Source: Chiridota heheva
Taxonomy: Eukaryota; Echinodermata; Holothuroidea; Apodida; Chiridotidae
Length of the DNA stretch: 64,000 nt
Direction of reading: 5' to 3'
Assembly (NCBI GenBank): GCA_020152595.1
Contig: JAIGNY010004038.1
Coordinates: 18,501 to 82,500, forward strand
A model generated the notes under the pieces. That model ran no database searches and was not told the DNA's origin. It worked only from the letters and a program-made list of their open reading frames with translations. The translations under genes and the position numbers were made by a program. Each line of letters opens with the position of its first letter. Positions within the stretch are counted from its first letter, which is position 1. Of this stretch, positions 12,301-21,654 are shown piece after piece.

Positions 12301-15300
12301 TGCATGATTCCACATACCTGTAATTTGTTTCTCTGCTGTTATTTGTCATACAACATATGTGCATGATTCCACATACCTGTAATTAGTTTCTCTGCTGTTA
12401 TTTGTCATACAACATATGTGCATGACTCCACATACCTGTAATTTGTTTCTCCGCTGTTATTTGTCATACAGCATATGTGCATGAATCCACATACCTGTAA
12501 TTAGTTTCTCTGCTGTTATTTGTCATACAACATATGTGCATGACTCCACATACCTGTAATTTGTTTCTCCGCTGTTATTTGTCATACAGCATATGTGCAT
12601 GATTCCACATACCTGTAATTAGTTTCTTTGCTGTTATTTGTCATACAGCATATGTGCATGATTCCACATACCTGTAATTAGTTTCTCTGCTGTTATTTGT
12701 CATACAGCATATGTGCATGATTCCACATACCTGTAATTTGTTTCTCTGCTGTTATTTGTCATACAGCATATGTGCATGATTCCACATACCTGTAATTTGT
12801 TTCTCTGCTGTTATTTGTCATACAGCATATGTGCATGATTCCACATACCTGTAATTTGTTTCTCTGCTGTTATTTGTCATACAGCATATGTGCATGATTC
12901 CACATACCTGTAATTAGTTTCTCTGCTGTTATTTGTCATACAGCATATGTGCATGATTCCACATACCTGTAATTAGTTTCTCTGCTGTTATTTGTCATAC
13001 AGCATATGTGCATGATTCCACATACCTGTAATTTGTTTCTCCGCTGTTATTTGTCATACAGCATATGTGCATGATTCCACATACCTGTAATTAGTTTCTC
13101 TGCTGTTATTTGTCATACAGCATATGTGCATGATTCCACATACCTGTAATTTGTTTCTCCGCTGTTATTTGTCATACAGCATATGTGCATGATTCCACAT
13201 ACCTGTAATTTGTTTCTCTGCTGTTATTTGTCATACAGCATATGTGCATGATTCCACATACCTGTAATTTGTTTCTCTGCTGTTATTTGTCATACAGCAT
13301 ATGTGCATGATTCACATACCTGTAATTAGTTTCTCTGCTGTTATTTGTCATACAGCATATGTGCATGATTCCACATACCTGTAATTAGTTTCTCTGCTGT
13401 TATTTGTCATACAGCATATGTGCATGATTCCACATACCTGTAATTTGTTTCTCCGCTGTTATTTGTCATACAGCATATGTGCATGATTCCACATACCTGT
13501 AATTAGTTTCTCTGCTGTTATTTGTCATACAGCATATGTGCATGATTCCACATACCTGTAATTAGTTTCTCCGCTGTTATTTGTCATACAGCATATGTGC
13601 ATGATTCCACATACCTGTAATTAGTTTCTCCGCTGTTATTTGTCATACAGCATATGTGCATGATTCCACATACCTGTAATTAGTTTCTCTGCTGTTATTT
13701 GTCATACAGCATATGTGCATGATTCCACATACCTGTAATTAGTTTCTCTGCTGTTATTTGTCATACAGCATATGTGCATGATTCCACATACCTGTAATTT
13801 GTTTCTCCGCTGTTATTTGTCATACAGCATATGTGCATGATTTGTGTGGCAAAATATATTCCTAATTGAGATTGTTATATAGAGAATTATTAATCAAAAC
13901 ATAAACAGTGTTTTTATTACCTAAATTCTTATGTTAGAAAATTCAATGTTTCATTGAATTGATTTTATACTAAATTTATGTGATTTTTGTGCAAAGTTTG
14001 CTAGTTTATGGTTTCTTCTTACAATTTAGTTTAAGTTGTTACTATCTGTCCGTAGATCTTAGAATGAGGATTTTCCCACAAAATGCGAATAAAAAAGATA
14101 AGTACACATGCAGAAAAAAGTGCATGCTAAACTTTCTTTCAAGTACAACTTAAAATTACAGGAGTAGAAAAATCAATTTGACAAATAAATATAGACATTT
14201 GGACTGAAATTTGTTAATTTATTGAAACGTGCGGAGTGTGAGCACAGGAGGTCCTTGTGTCTGAGGTGTTGGGTGACCAGGAAAGCAGAAAACCAAAGAA
14301 ATAACTAGGTAAAATCAAACTCTCTATCACACTTAAATAAAACAAAAAGAGAACAATAAATCAGCCTTTTACTAGGGTTAGCTTGATTTAAAGCTTAGTC
14401 TTCCGATATATCTTAGTCTTTCAATATATGACTTAGGCTAAGTCCATCTTTGCTTCCCTATTCCAGGTGCCTACAGCTCTAACCTCATGAGATCTAACAC
14501 TGGTTCAGTGCACTCAAAGCTAAAGACAACACTTACACCTGAAATATTCCTAAAGAAAGTACCCAGCTCTCAGTTCATGTGATAAGGACCCAGCTAATCA
14601 GAGAATGCTAACTCTAATAACCTAGTAATCTGCATAATGCAGTAGCTTATGTAAGACAAATTCCAAACGTTTTACCTATAGGATAAAGAAGATGCAAAGT
14701 AAAGGAATGCATGGGATGAGTTACACCTATTGTGCATCTCACACACAAAATGGTCAGTTCAGAAAAGCCCTAGGAATATACAAAGGTGAACTTACTTTGA
14801 CATAACTTATCCTGGGGTAACATTTCATGCAAACCAAGGTTATGCCTTAGCACCCAAAAAGTGCAGATGTTTCAATATTTTCCTTTCATATGAACTGATT
14901 TCACTGTTGCATTTTTTGTACAAGTTTTAAAGTTTTTCACTTTATTTTCAACCATTTCAGTTAACATTCAGAACATTTTTACAGAGTGGTAGATAATACA
15001 AGTTTATATATATTACAGAAAAAGAAAATGCAAGATGGAAAGAAAAGGTTACGGAGACTTGGTAAACATAAATTCCCCTGCGACATGACATAAATACATT
15101 TGTGAAACAATATATATAGAAAGAAGAAATATTATATATCGAAATGGATACTTATGAAAGGGGAAAAACAAAACCTCTCAAACAATCCACCACACCTGAA
15201 TCCCTACAAGTATCTGGCCGTAACCCTAACCCATACCCCCTTCCTTCTCCCCCACCCCAACCTGATTCCTAAAACAATACACATGAGGGTGTGATTAGGT

Positions 15301-18300
15301 GCTTAGGGTTTCTGTCTGTAAGTTGCTACTAGACTTGGTTTTAAAACGTTTTTTGGGAGTCTACATTGGGGTGATGATGAAAGAGAGGGAGTCTACAATG
15401 GGGCGATGATGAAAGAGGAATCTACAATGGGGTGATGATGAAAGAGGGAGTCTACAATGGGGTGATGATGAAAGAGGGAGTCTACAATGGGGCGGTGATG
15501 AAAGAGGGGGTCCACAATGGGGTGATGATGAAAGAGAGGGAGTCTACAATGGGGCGGTGATGAAAGAGGGAGTCTACAATGGGGTGATGATGAAAGAGGG
15601 AGTCTACAATGGGGCGGTGATGAAAGAGGGAGTCTACAATGGGGTGATGATGAAACAGAGGGAGTCTACAATGGGGTTATGATGAACAGAGGAGTCTACA
15701 ATGGGGTGTGATGAAAGAGGAAGTCTACAATGGGGTGATGGGGGAGTCTACAATGGATGATGAAAGAGGGAGTCTACAATGGGGCGGTGATGAAACAGAG
15801 GGAGTCTACAATGGGGTGATGATGAAAGAGAGTGAGTCTACAATGGGGTGATGATGAAAGAGAGGGAGTCTACAATGGGGTGATGATGAAAGAGGAATCT
15901 ACAATGGGGTGATGATGAAAGAGAGGGAGTACAATGGGGTGATGATGAAACAGAGGAGTCTACAATGGGGTGATGATGAAAGAGAGGGAGTCTACAATGG
16001 GGTGATGATGAAAGAGGGAGTACAATAGGGTGATGATGAAAGAGAGGGAGTCTACAATGGGGCGATGATGAAAGAGGAATCTACAATGGGGTGATGATGA
16101 AAGAGAGGGAGTCTACAATGGGGTGATGATGAAAGAGAGTGAGTCTACACTGGGGTGATGATGAAAGAGGGAGTACAATGGGGTGATGATGAAGGAGAGG
16201 GAGTCTACAATGGGGTGATGATGAAAGAGGGAGTCTACAATGGGGTGATGATGAAAGAGGGAGTCTACAATGTGGTGATGATGAAAGAGGGAGTCTACAA
16301 TGGGGCGGTGATGAAAGAGGGAGTCTACAATGGGGTGATGATAAAAGAGAGGGAGTCTTCAATGGGGCGGTGATGAAAGAGAGGAGTCTACAATGGATCG
16401 GTGTATTAGGATTATTCCTATATCTACAAATATAATAATCTCATGCCCTGGGCCATTAGCCTGCAAGAGTTGATTGTTTTTCCTTCTCATTTTGTAGATG
16501 GATGTGAGTAAATGCCACTATCTCATAGATTTAGATTTACCCCAGGAGAGCGCAGAGGAGCCAAGGTACTCACAAAACATGGATGACTGGGAAGTGGTAA
16601 TATCTATACCATTTTTGGATCACCTGAGGTTTGTGCATTGTATCACTATTAGCCTTAATTTAAGATTGGGAGAGAAACTTTGTGTTTTAAACGTTTGTAA
16701 AAGTGAGGTGAAGGATTTGAATTTTCTATTTTGCTGGAAAATGGCTGCAAGGCATCATTTTGATTCTGATGCTGTTGTTTATATGTCCTATTTTTACTAT
16801 GTAATTGGTACGATACAAAATGAAAGGTACTGTCGGTGTTGGAATTATTAATAAACTTTCCCGCGGTTCCAACTGAATGCATCTCAAATCTTCCCGCGAA
16901 AAATCAATGAAGAAAAAGTGCAGTGAATTGTCATTTGCTTTTATTATTATTTATTAGACTCTTTTTTTTCTTATTTTTTTTATTTAAATGACAAAAGAAC
17001 TTTGTAAATATTGAATTCGTTGGGTTTGTTTGTATTTGATGGATAAAATGTTTCTTCCCTCGGAACTCCCGTTTTTTTTTCAACTACAGGTGTTGTAATG
17101 ACTTGAAATACAAGTTGTGCCAATGTTTTGAAACACAACTTAATGTCCTACCAACATGGAGGCACTTTTTTAATCATAACAATATTATTTTTACCCAGAC
17201 GGACTGTAGGGATACGACTTTGATTTTCCTTTTTGTTTTGTAGTTTAATATTTCTTTGCACATCCATGATAACACAGAAGGCATTGTTATATGAATATTG
17301 TTAATTGTTCCTTACACAATTAACCTCACTGAGTTAGATGATTGACAGCTTTTTCAACCAATCACCGCACGAATTTGCCTAGCAACAAAATCTGCATAAC
17401 GAAGTGGGGCAAAAATCCTACACGGTACTGGTACCTAGGGCGCTCATGCAGTCAATGCAATAAACTGCACAAAACAAATTTCTGCACATACAGACTGAGT
17501 GCGCTCATGCAGTCAATGCAATAAACTGCACAAAACAAATTTCTGCACATACAGACTGAGTGACGACAAGATGGTGAACAAAAATTGCACCTACGGACTG
17601 GACCTGCCATGGGCTTTGTAAATCCGATTCATATTACCCAGAACGATTAGCAAACGGAATTTTGTTTATTCCTTTTGCTAAAAATTGTAAAAATCCGGTG
17701 AAATTGCCATAAAGAAAGGCTCACAATTCCAACTGCCCAGACATGGCCAGTGATGTCATGCTTTAGTGCATATATACAAAAAAGTGCATAGTATATATGC
17801 ACTAAAGCATTACATCACTAGCCATGTCTGGGCAGTTAAAATTGTGAGCCTTCCCTAAATGGATCAAAACATGCTGCAGGCCACATGAATATCCAAATGT
17901 CAATGCATTGGTCATGCATGATTGCGGATTTGAGTTTTGTTTTCCCCACCTAGCTACCGTTTCCCCACCTAGCACCGTTGCTATGGCGGGTGTGGCTAAT
18001 TTCCAAACCCAGAAACATCAGTTTGTTCAGAAGGTCATCTTAAAAGCATTTTGTTGAGACCAGGGTTAATTTTGACTTCACATATTAGCATTTAGCTTGA
18101 ACAATCAGTTCAGAGGCACTTAGAAGGTACTGTTATATGGTTATTATTATTATTTGTTATTGTTCACATACACAACAATAATACTTCTGAAAGAGTCATA
18201 AAAGCATTTTGATGTTATGGTCCGAACTGTTAGTGTGACTTCACATATAAACATTTAGCTTGAAGAATCTGAAAATAAGGTTAATGGAAATTTGAAATGT

Positions 18301-18756
18301 TGTGGTGACAAATCATATGTGCGGCTTCCTGGGAGCCAAAAGCTTTATCAGACAATCATGACATTTACTTGACCTGCCTGGATGGACAACTTTAAGTTTT
18401 CAGGAAAAATTTGCATGTATGTGTACAAAAAAATTGTACCGGCAATCTGATTTACTTTCAAATTCAGATATTCCTGCCTGGTGGGCAAGTTAATTTATCG
18501 ATCCCTGGCTGATTATGGCGTGGGACATTGTGTCTAGTTTCAAAACTTTGTACCCCATCCTGCAAAATTCTATCATCTTTGAAATCTGATCTCCATCATA
18601 TTTTGTCCTGCTTTTCTTTCGTACAGGTCACCAAAATTGCAAAGGTCATACTACTTGCCATTTATATCACGGCGGCAAACGATGTTTGGCGACTACAACA
18701 TCCTGAAGACAAAGAGACGGAAGAAACAAAAGATGAAGAAGAAGCCAGTTCCATGA
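217..18756 (+). CDS. ALG9: ALG9 alpha-1,2-mannosyltransferase, 3' part (five coding exons)
   Basis: This is the C-terminal part, about 222 residues, of the ER enzyme that uses dolichol-phosphate-mannose to add two alpha-1,2-linked mannoses to the lipid-linked oligosaccharide in the ER lumen (family GT22). Exons are 217-346, 6477-6624, 8697-8826, 16498-16628 and 18627-18756 (stop included). All internal junctions are AG/GT and phases join (1, 2, 0, 2). Recognisable ALG9 blocks are LLSFSRT, VCVGKEWYRFP, FLPDNW, QLPKPYESGP, NLEETSRY and SKCHYLIDLD, and the protein ends in a lysine/arginine-rich tail. The human protein is about 611 residues, so the N-terminal catalytic part and most membrane segments lie upstream of the window. 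It converges on PSMD1. Recognition is by remembered family similarity; no search was run. Confidence 0.93.
347..1889. other. ALG9 intron, 5' part
   Basis: This is AT-rich intron sequence with no supported exon until the duplicated exon remnant at 1890. A weak SINE remnant lies at about 480-618. The rest holds only short low-complexity runs and nothing else I can name. Confidence 0.6.
480..618 (-). mobile_element. Degenerate tRNA-derived SINE fragment
   Basis: Read on the minus strand, 616-599 resembles a tRNA A box (tggatcagtggtagaaag). It is followed by a weak B-box-like stretch and a motif like the cttgagcaagacactt found in the fuller SINE at 46.2-46.6 kb. It is a short, diverged copy of the same family. 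Confidence 0.45.
1890..1993 (+). pseudogene. ALG9: Degenerate duplicate of the ALG9 exon at 6477
   Basis: This stretch keeps a splice acceptor (tctctctag) and aligns base by base with the first two thirds of the real exon. It encodes HAPLDLYPQLHSIGDN, against HAPMDVYPQLHAIADN in the real exon, and later CVGKE. It differs by a deletion of about nine bases after GDN and an extra T before the VGKE codons. The frame runs into TAA at 2000-2002. Homology stops at the GKE codons, so the 3' third and the donor site are missing, and the 22-bp array begins about 25 bases later. It is a duplicated exon that has lost coding capacity. Confidence 0.8.
2021..3957 (+). repeat. 22-bp UG-rich minisatellite, about 88 copies
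   Basis: The unit is built around ctgtggtggtgtgatgactt plus gt. Single-base variants occur at its first bases, and a recurrent 16-bp short form lacks one ggtggt. On the ALG9 sense strand the array contains no AG dinucleotide. Long open frames across it on the minus strand (Thr/His/Ser/Gln-rich) are by-products of the repeat. Confidence 0.95.
3958..4617. repeat. Intron with SINE fragment and a tatagcgc-type dispersed repeat
   Basis: About 4138-4260 is a diverged minus-strand piece of the SINE family seen at 46.2 kb (catcgcaggttaactc, attttacagctgaa, a B-box-like ggaattaaaccc). About 4268-4600 starts with AAT/AAC triplets, then tatatagcgcattatac with an agcgcatt/aatgcgct stem. It continues to a phrase around ttccagagtttgggggctgc that I associate with dispersed repeats of marine animals. 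The family is not identified. Confidence 0.45.
4618..4930. mobile_element. MITE-like element related to the DIRS-element termini
   Basis: The ends are short inverted repeats: gatacttaccttctgtgcta near 4628 and, inverted, tagcatagaaggtaagtata near 4865-4885. The right part (caggtcatgtgaccagattg, then gcatattcatagcat) closely matches the terminal repeat at 26.55-26.6 kb. The flanking aaatagccccgctactcaag resembles aaatatccccgctacgc at 23.1 kb. It has no coding capacity. Confidence 0.55.
4917..6242 (+). repeat. 38-bp minisatellite, about 35 copies, derived from a SINE segment
   Basis: The unit is about 38 bp (some 37), running from ggcttatagagccagtgctt to ttgtccattgg or ttgtccatggg. It directly abuts a SINE fragment at 6243. 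Its unit aligns with the central SINE region next to CCATGG in the fuller copy at 46.34-46.40 kb (see findings). It lies in the ALG9 intron, and short open frames inside are repeat artefacts. Confidence 0.95.
6238..6425 (-). mobile_element. tRNA-derived SINE fragment next to the 38-bp array
   Basis: On the minus strand this shares successive blocks with the SINE at 46.2-46.6 kb: gagcaagacactt, an agctgtgaaatgaataccag-like stretch, gatggactgg, cccatccggg, then a ccatgg. The tRNA-like head is only weakly preserved. The far end runs into the 38-bp array, so the tail has been replaced by the amplified segment. It ends about 50 bp before the ALG9 exon at 6477. Confidence 0.75.
6477..6624 (+). CDS. 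ALG9: ALG9 exon 2 of window
   Basis: The acceptor is catttctccccag and the donor gtgagt at 6625. It completes the split glycine of the preceding exon and encodes YHAPMDVYPQLHAIADNPKI through VCVGKEWYRFPNSFFLPD, ending two bases into an Asn codon. The conserved PxDxYP and CVGKEWYRFP blocks are diagnostic for ALG9. A degenerate copy of this exon lies at 1890-1993. Confidence 0.95.
6625..8108. other. ALG9 intron, unique AT-rich part
   Basis: Short unique AT-rich intron sequence. A small tandem run of the form tttgtccggtatat occurs at about 7862-7905. I see no exon or regulatory element that I can support. Confidence 0.5.
8109..8612 (+). mobile_element. TIR-bounded dispersed repeat, one-module copy
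   Basis: It starts with ggttccgatgc and ends with its near inverse gcatgggaacc followed by acaaacattttggttctg. Inside is one copy of a module with taataagtaggcggggctta and ggtggtgatgccatt. The same termini and module recur inverted at 31.2-32.37 kb and 47.0-49.23 kb with more internal modules. It has no coding capacity, so it is probably a non-autonomous DNA element; the family is unknown. Confidence 0.6.
8697..8826 (+). CDS. ALG9: ALG9 exon 3 of window
   Basis: The acceptor cttttatttgtcatacag is followed by c, which completes the Asn codon, then WHLQFIQSEFKGQLPKPYES, GPDATRIIPQDFNDLNLEET and SRY. The donor is gtgagt, phase 0. The block agrees with the ALG9 luminal C-terminal domain. The acceptor core ttatttgtcatacagc recurs in every unit of the 59-bp array in the next intron. 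Confidence 0.95.
8880..9106 (+). repeat. Ancestral partial copies leading into the 59-bp array
   Basis: Two diverged copies about 175 bp apart (about 8880-9000 and 9055-9175) share tttttatatctttat-like, tgtccacag/tgtccacat and gtcatacag segments. The second runs into the 59-bp array. This looks like the pre-expansion duplication. Confidence 0.6.
9107..13838 (+). repeat. 59-bp minisatellite, about 79 copies, with iterated 3' splice-site motifs
   Basis: The unit is 59 bp: catacagcatatgtgcatga, ttccacatacctgtaatt(a/t)g, tttctctgctgttatttgt. Variation is mainly A/T in aattag/aatttg, T/C in ctctg/ctccg and T/C in gatt/gact, so the array is very homogeneous. Each unit contains a pyrimidine-rich stretch ending in catacag. 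It fills about 60 percent of the 7.7-kb ALG9 intron 8827-16497. Confidence 0.97.
13839..15354. other. ALG9 intron, unique part
   Basis: AT-rich intron sequence with no supported exon, tandem repeat or recognised mobile element. A C-rich, CCCTAACCC-like patch lies at about 15220-15260. Confidence 0.5.
15355..16396 (+). repeat. 30-bp minisatellite, about 34 imperfect copies
   Basis: The unit runs gatgatgaaagagggagtct then acaatggggt, with 28- to 32-bp variants (gagaggga, gcggtgatg, shortened forms). It is more diverged than the other arrays. It ends about 100 bp before the ALG9 exon at 16498 and is purine-rich (GAA/GGA) on the sense strand. Confidence 0.93.
16498..16628 (+). CDS. ALG9: ALG9 exon 4 of window
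   Basis: The acceptor cattttgtag precedes MDVSKCHYLIDLDLPQESAE, EPRYSQNMDDWEVVISIPFL and DHL. The exon ends after the first two bases of an Arg codon, with donor gtttgt at 16629 (phase 2). SKCHYLIDLD matches the ALG9 SKCHYLVDLD block. The phase fixes the reading frame of the last exon. The open frame continuing into the intron is read-through. Confidence 0.93.
16629..18626. other. Last ALG9 intron
   Basis: Unique AT-rich intron with two local structures. A 61-bp segment is tandemly duplicated at 17440-17500 and 17501-17561 with almost no differences. A near-perfect 61-bp foldback lies at 17716-17852. No other gene is visible. Confidence 0.6.
17716..17852. repeat. 61-bp-arm foldback (hairpin)
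   Basis: The left arm 17716-17776 and right arm 17792-17852 are reverse complements, differing at about four of 61 positions and separated by a 15-base loop. The arms begin aaggctcacaatt and contain aactgcccagacatgg. This could be a short palindromic MITE or, if transcribed with the intron, a long hairpin RNA. There is no coding capacity. Confidence 0.9.
18627..18756 (+). CDS. ALG9: ALG9 final exon
   Basis: The acceptor is cttttctttcgtacag. Joined in phase 2 to the exon ending 16628, it reads R-SPKLQRSYYLPFIS, RRQTMFGDYNILKTKRRKKQ, KMKKKPVP and stops at TGA 18754-18756. This matches the ALG9 C-terminus in layout: SxKLxRxxYxPF, then YxILK, then a basic tail. Another frame is also open through to TAA at 18801, but it does not fit the donor phase and has no resemblance to ALG9. 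Confidence 0.9.
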
Positions 18757-18798
18757 TCAATCTCATCCATAGAAATAGAAAGGGGGAAAAAGACAGTG

Positions 18799-18804
18799 AA
18801 TAAA
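18799..18804 (+). promoter_or_regulatory. ALG9 poly(A) signal AATAAA
   Basis: A canonical AATAAA lies 43 bases after the stop codon, followed by ATTAAA at 18831-18836. Both sit in the first irregular units of the 31-bp array, whose regular units carry AGTAAA. Cleavage positions cannot be seen from sequence. Confidence 0.6.
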
Positions 18805-19427
18805 GCCAACTGTAAAGCCAACATTTGACTATTAAAGCCAACAACGGTGTTATAGCGAGTAAAGCCAACATTTGACGGTGTTATAGCGAGTAAAGCCAAC
18901 ATTTGACGGTGTTATAGCGAGTAAAGCCAACATTTGACGGTGTTATAGCGAGTAAAGCCAACATTTGACGGTGTTATAGCGAGTAAAGCCAACATTTACG
19001 GTGTTATAGCGAGTAAAGCCAACATTTGACGGTGTTATAGCGAGTAAAGCCAACATTTGACGGTGTTATAGCGAGTAAAGCCAACATTTGACAGTATTAT
19101 AGCGAGTAAAGCCAACATTTGACGGTGTTATAGCGAGTAAAGCCAACATTTGACGGTGTTATAGCGAGTAAAGCCAACATTTGACGGTGTTATAGCGAGT
19201 AAAGCCAACATTTGACGGTGTTATAGCGAGTAAAGCCAACATTTGCGGTGTTATAGCGAGTAAAGCCAACATTTGACGGTGTTATAGCGAGTAAAGCCAA
19301 CATTTGACGGTGTTATAGCGAGTAAAGCCAACATTTGACGGTGTTATAGCGAGTAAAGCCAACATTTGACGGTGTTATAGCGAGTAAAGCCAACATTTGA
19401 CGGTGTTATAGCGAGTAAAGCCAACAT
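18799..19427 (+). repeat. 31-bp minisatellite, about 19 regular copies, at the ALG9 3' end
   Basis: The regular unit is agtaaagccaacatttgacg followed by gtgttatagcg. The first units are irregular and begin aataaagccaac, tgtaaagccaac and attaaagccaac. A few copies lack one or two bases. The array lies in the 3' UTR or immediate downstream flank of ALG9, so every unit carries a possible poly(A) hexamer variant and a GU-rich stretch. Confidence 0.95.
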
Positions 19428-19584
19428 ATATTTGCTGAAAGTCACCAAAATCACGGTTTAATATGGGATTGTAAAATTTAACTTTTTTTAATCTTTCGAA
19501 CTGCCGCTGCAAATTTTTGTTAAACTATACCTTACTTACCTTTTAATATGTACTTCTTTCAGACTCATCCTATTTTCTTTTCCT

Positions 19585-19672
19585 TCCTCTGGAATGATCA
19601 GACCTCTCAGGCACAATTTGACCCTCGCTGTCGTGGTGCCGTTGAACCTTCATCAAACAAACATTTTAAGAG
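19585..19672 (+). mobile_element. LINE 3'-terminal fragment
   Basis: The segment around caggcacaatttgaccctcg, then ctgtcgtggtgccgttgaac and cttcatcaaacaaacatt is the same terminal sequence that follows the LINE remnant at 41.0-41.75 kb (there on the minus strand) and is repeated at 30.35-30.75 kb. This is a severely 5'-truncated copy. Confidence 0.6.
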
Positions 19673-19673
19673 G

Positions 19674-20540
19674 ACTTTACTCACTGACTGAACTTGGCAT
19701 TCTCCCTTGTATATTTCTGATTTAATCAAATTTTAATCTTGGAAGGGATTAGATTGGGAGTTAAACCATCCACATGAACAGAACTGAAGAACCTACTTCA
19801 ATCCATGATTAGTGTTTTTTGAATATTCTATCTATAGAATAGAATAATGCAACCTCCCATTTCAGCAGAGTACCCCTTTGATATTAATCTCCTATGACCC
19901 AAAATAGATATCAGTATGTCTACCATTTTGAAGTATCATGTGTATAATTTGCTACTTTTTCAGATATGCAATAAACTTTTTGATTGGCTAATTTTGATGC
20001 TGTTTGTTGACTGATATTTGTATTATTCTTTTAAGCAATCATGCCAATATTTTAAGGATGATATACAGTAACAGAACCTTAAAATGCCAAGTGATATCAG
20101 ACTCTTTCAGACTTTACTCACTGACTGAACTTGGCATTCTCCCTTGTATATTTCTGACTTTATCAAATTTTAATCTTGGAAGGAATTAGATTGAGAGTTT
20201 AACCATCCACATGAACAGAACTGAAGAACCTACTTCAACCCATGATTAGTGTTTTTGAATATTCTATCTATTGAATAGAATAATGCACCCTCCCATTTCA
20301 GCAGAGTACCCCTTTAATATTAATCTCTTAAGCCCCAAAACAAATATCAATATGTCTACCATTTTGAAATGCCATGTTGCTACTTTTTCAGATATGCAAT
20401 ACAATTTTTGATTGGCTAATTTTGATGCTGTTTGTCGACTGATATTTATTTGTATTATTCTTTTGAGCAATCATGCCAATATTTTAAAGATGATATACAG
20501 CAACAGAACCTTAAAGTGCCAAGTGATATTTTCCTAAGTT
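19674..20540 (+). repeat. 437-bp tandem duplication (two copies)
   Basis: The copy at 19674-20110 and the copy from 20111 share actttactcactgactgaac, the block around ccatccacatgaacagaact, a tattctatcta(t) run, ttggctaattttgatgctgt and gatgatatacag(c/t)aacag in the same order. Scattered substitutions and small indels separate them. No coding frame is supported. It is a plain two-copy tandem duplication. Confidence 0.85.
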
Positions 20541-20945
20541 TTGTCATACTTTACTGGTTTTTATGGTCTATTAAGCTGATCTGCATTAAAATCATAAAAA
20601 GAACCTAATCCATCATCATAAATAGGTTTTCAGTGACACGGCAGGTTTGCTTGTTCCGTTTTCGTATGTATCCTTTTTTAAATTCTTTATTTGTTTGCCA
20701 GTTCTATGAACAAGAGCAGTTGATTCTGACATTTTATGAATATGAATCTAGACGGTTTCATACCGATTTTAGCCATAAGTGATTACTTCAGTTCTTTGAC
20801 CAATCAACTGCTGGGGGAATTTTCTCTTCATTACCCAACCAAATAGCTGCAGTTGCTGCAGGAAAAGTTGTAAACAACAATGCACACGCATATTGCTTTC
20901 ATGTATTATTCATGTTTAGTGTTTTAAGGTATTTTTCATATGCTT
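20541..20945. other. Intergenic unique sequence
   Basis: About 400 bases of unique AT-rich sequence. Nothing recognisable. Confidence 0.5.
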
Positions 20946-21430
20946 GGTCCCTTTACCGTTCATGAATTGTGCAGACTGGCAAGAATCTTCAGTATTTGAT
21001 TGGCTAATAAGATACCCCCAGTATGCCATTTTGTTCATGAATGAGGTCCCTTTACCGTTCATGAATTGTGCCGACTGGCAAAAATCTTTATTAATTGATT
21101 GGCTGATAAGATACCCCCAGTATGCCATTGGTCCATTAATGAGGTCCCTTTACCGTTCATGAATTGTGCCAACTGGCAAGAATCTTCAGTATTTGATTGG
21201 CTAAGATACCCCCAGTATGCCATTGGTCCATGAATGAGGTCCCTTTACCGTTCATGAATTGTGCCAACTGGCAAGAATCTTCAGTATTTGATTGGCTAAG
21301 ATACCCCAGTATGCCATTGGTCCATGAATGAGGTCCCTTTACCGTTCATGAATTGTGCCGATTGGCAAGAATCTTCAGTATTTGAGTGGCTGATAAGATA
21401 CCCCCAGTATGCCATTGGTCCATGAATGTA
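20946..21430 (+). repeat. 94-99-bp tandem repeat, five copies
   Basis: Starts of ggtccctttaccgttcatga occur at about 20946, 21045, 21143, 21238 and 21332. Each unit continues attgtgc..actggcaa, ttgattggct and agataccccca. Lengths shrink from 99 to 94 bp by small deletions. Confidence 0.93.
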
Positions 21431-21654
21431 CCATTATCTAATTGCTGATTCAGATTTCGAATTCCAGCCAGACTAGATTCCACTTAAGTTTTATTTTGAA
21501 AAAGATCTAGGAAAGATGGTCTTCCCAACCATACAAAATTCACTTCTAACTGAAATTATATATATATTTTATGAAACTCAGACTTCTCAAACTATTTCCA
21601 TGTGTATGTATATGGTAAGATTTCAGTATGTAAAGTAAGTGTGCTGGTTCTGGC

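Noticed and set aside
9107-13838. CRISPR-like array
   Set aside because: The units are contiguous 59-bp tandem repeats with no unique spacers, in an animal intron.
18528-18803. 91-codon plus-strand frame with a hydrophobic segment as a separate small gene
   Set aside because: Its first part is intron, and the exon part is explained in another frame as the ALG9 C-terminus with matching splice phase.
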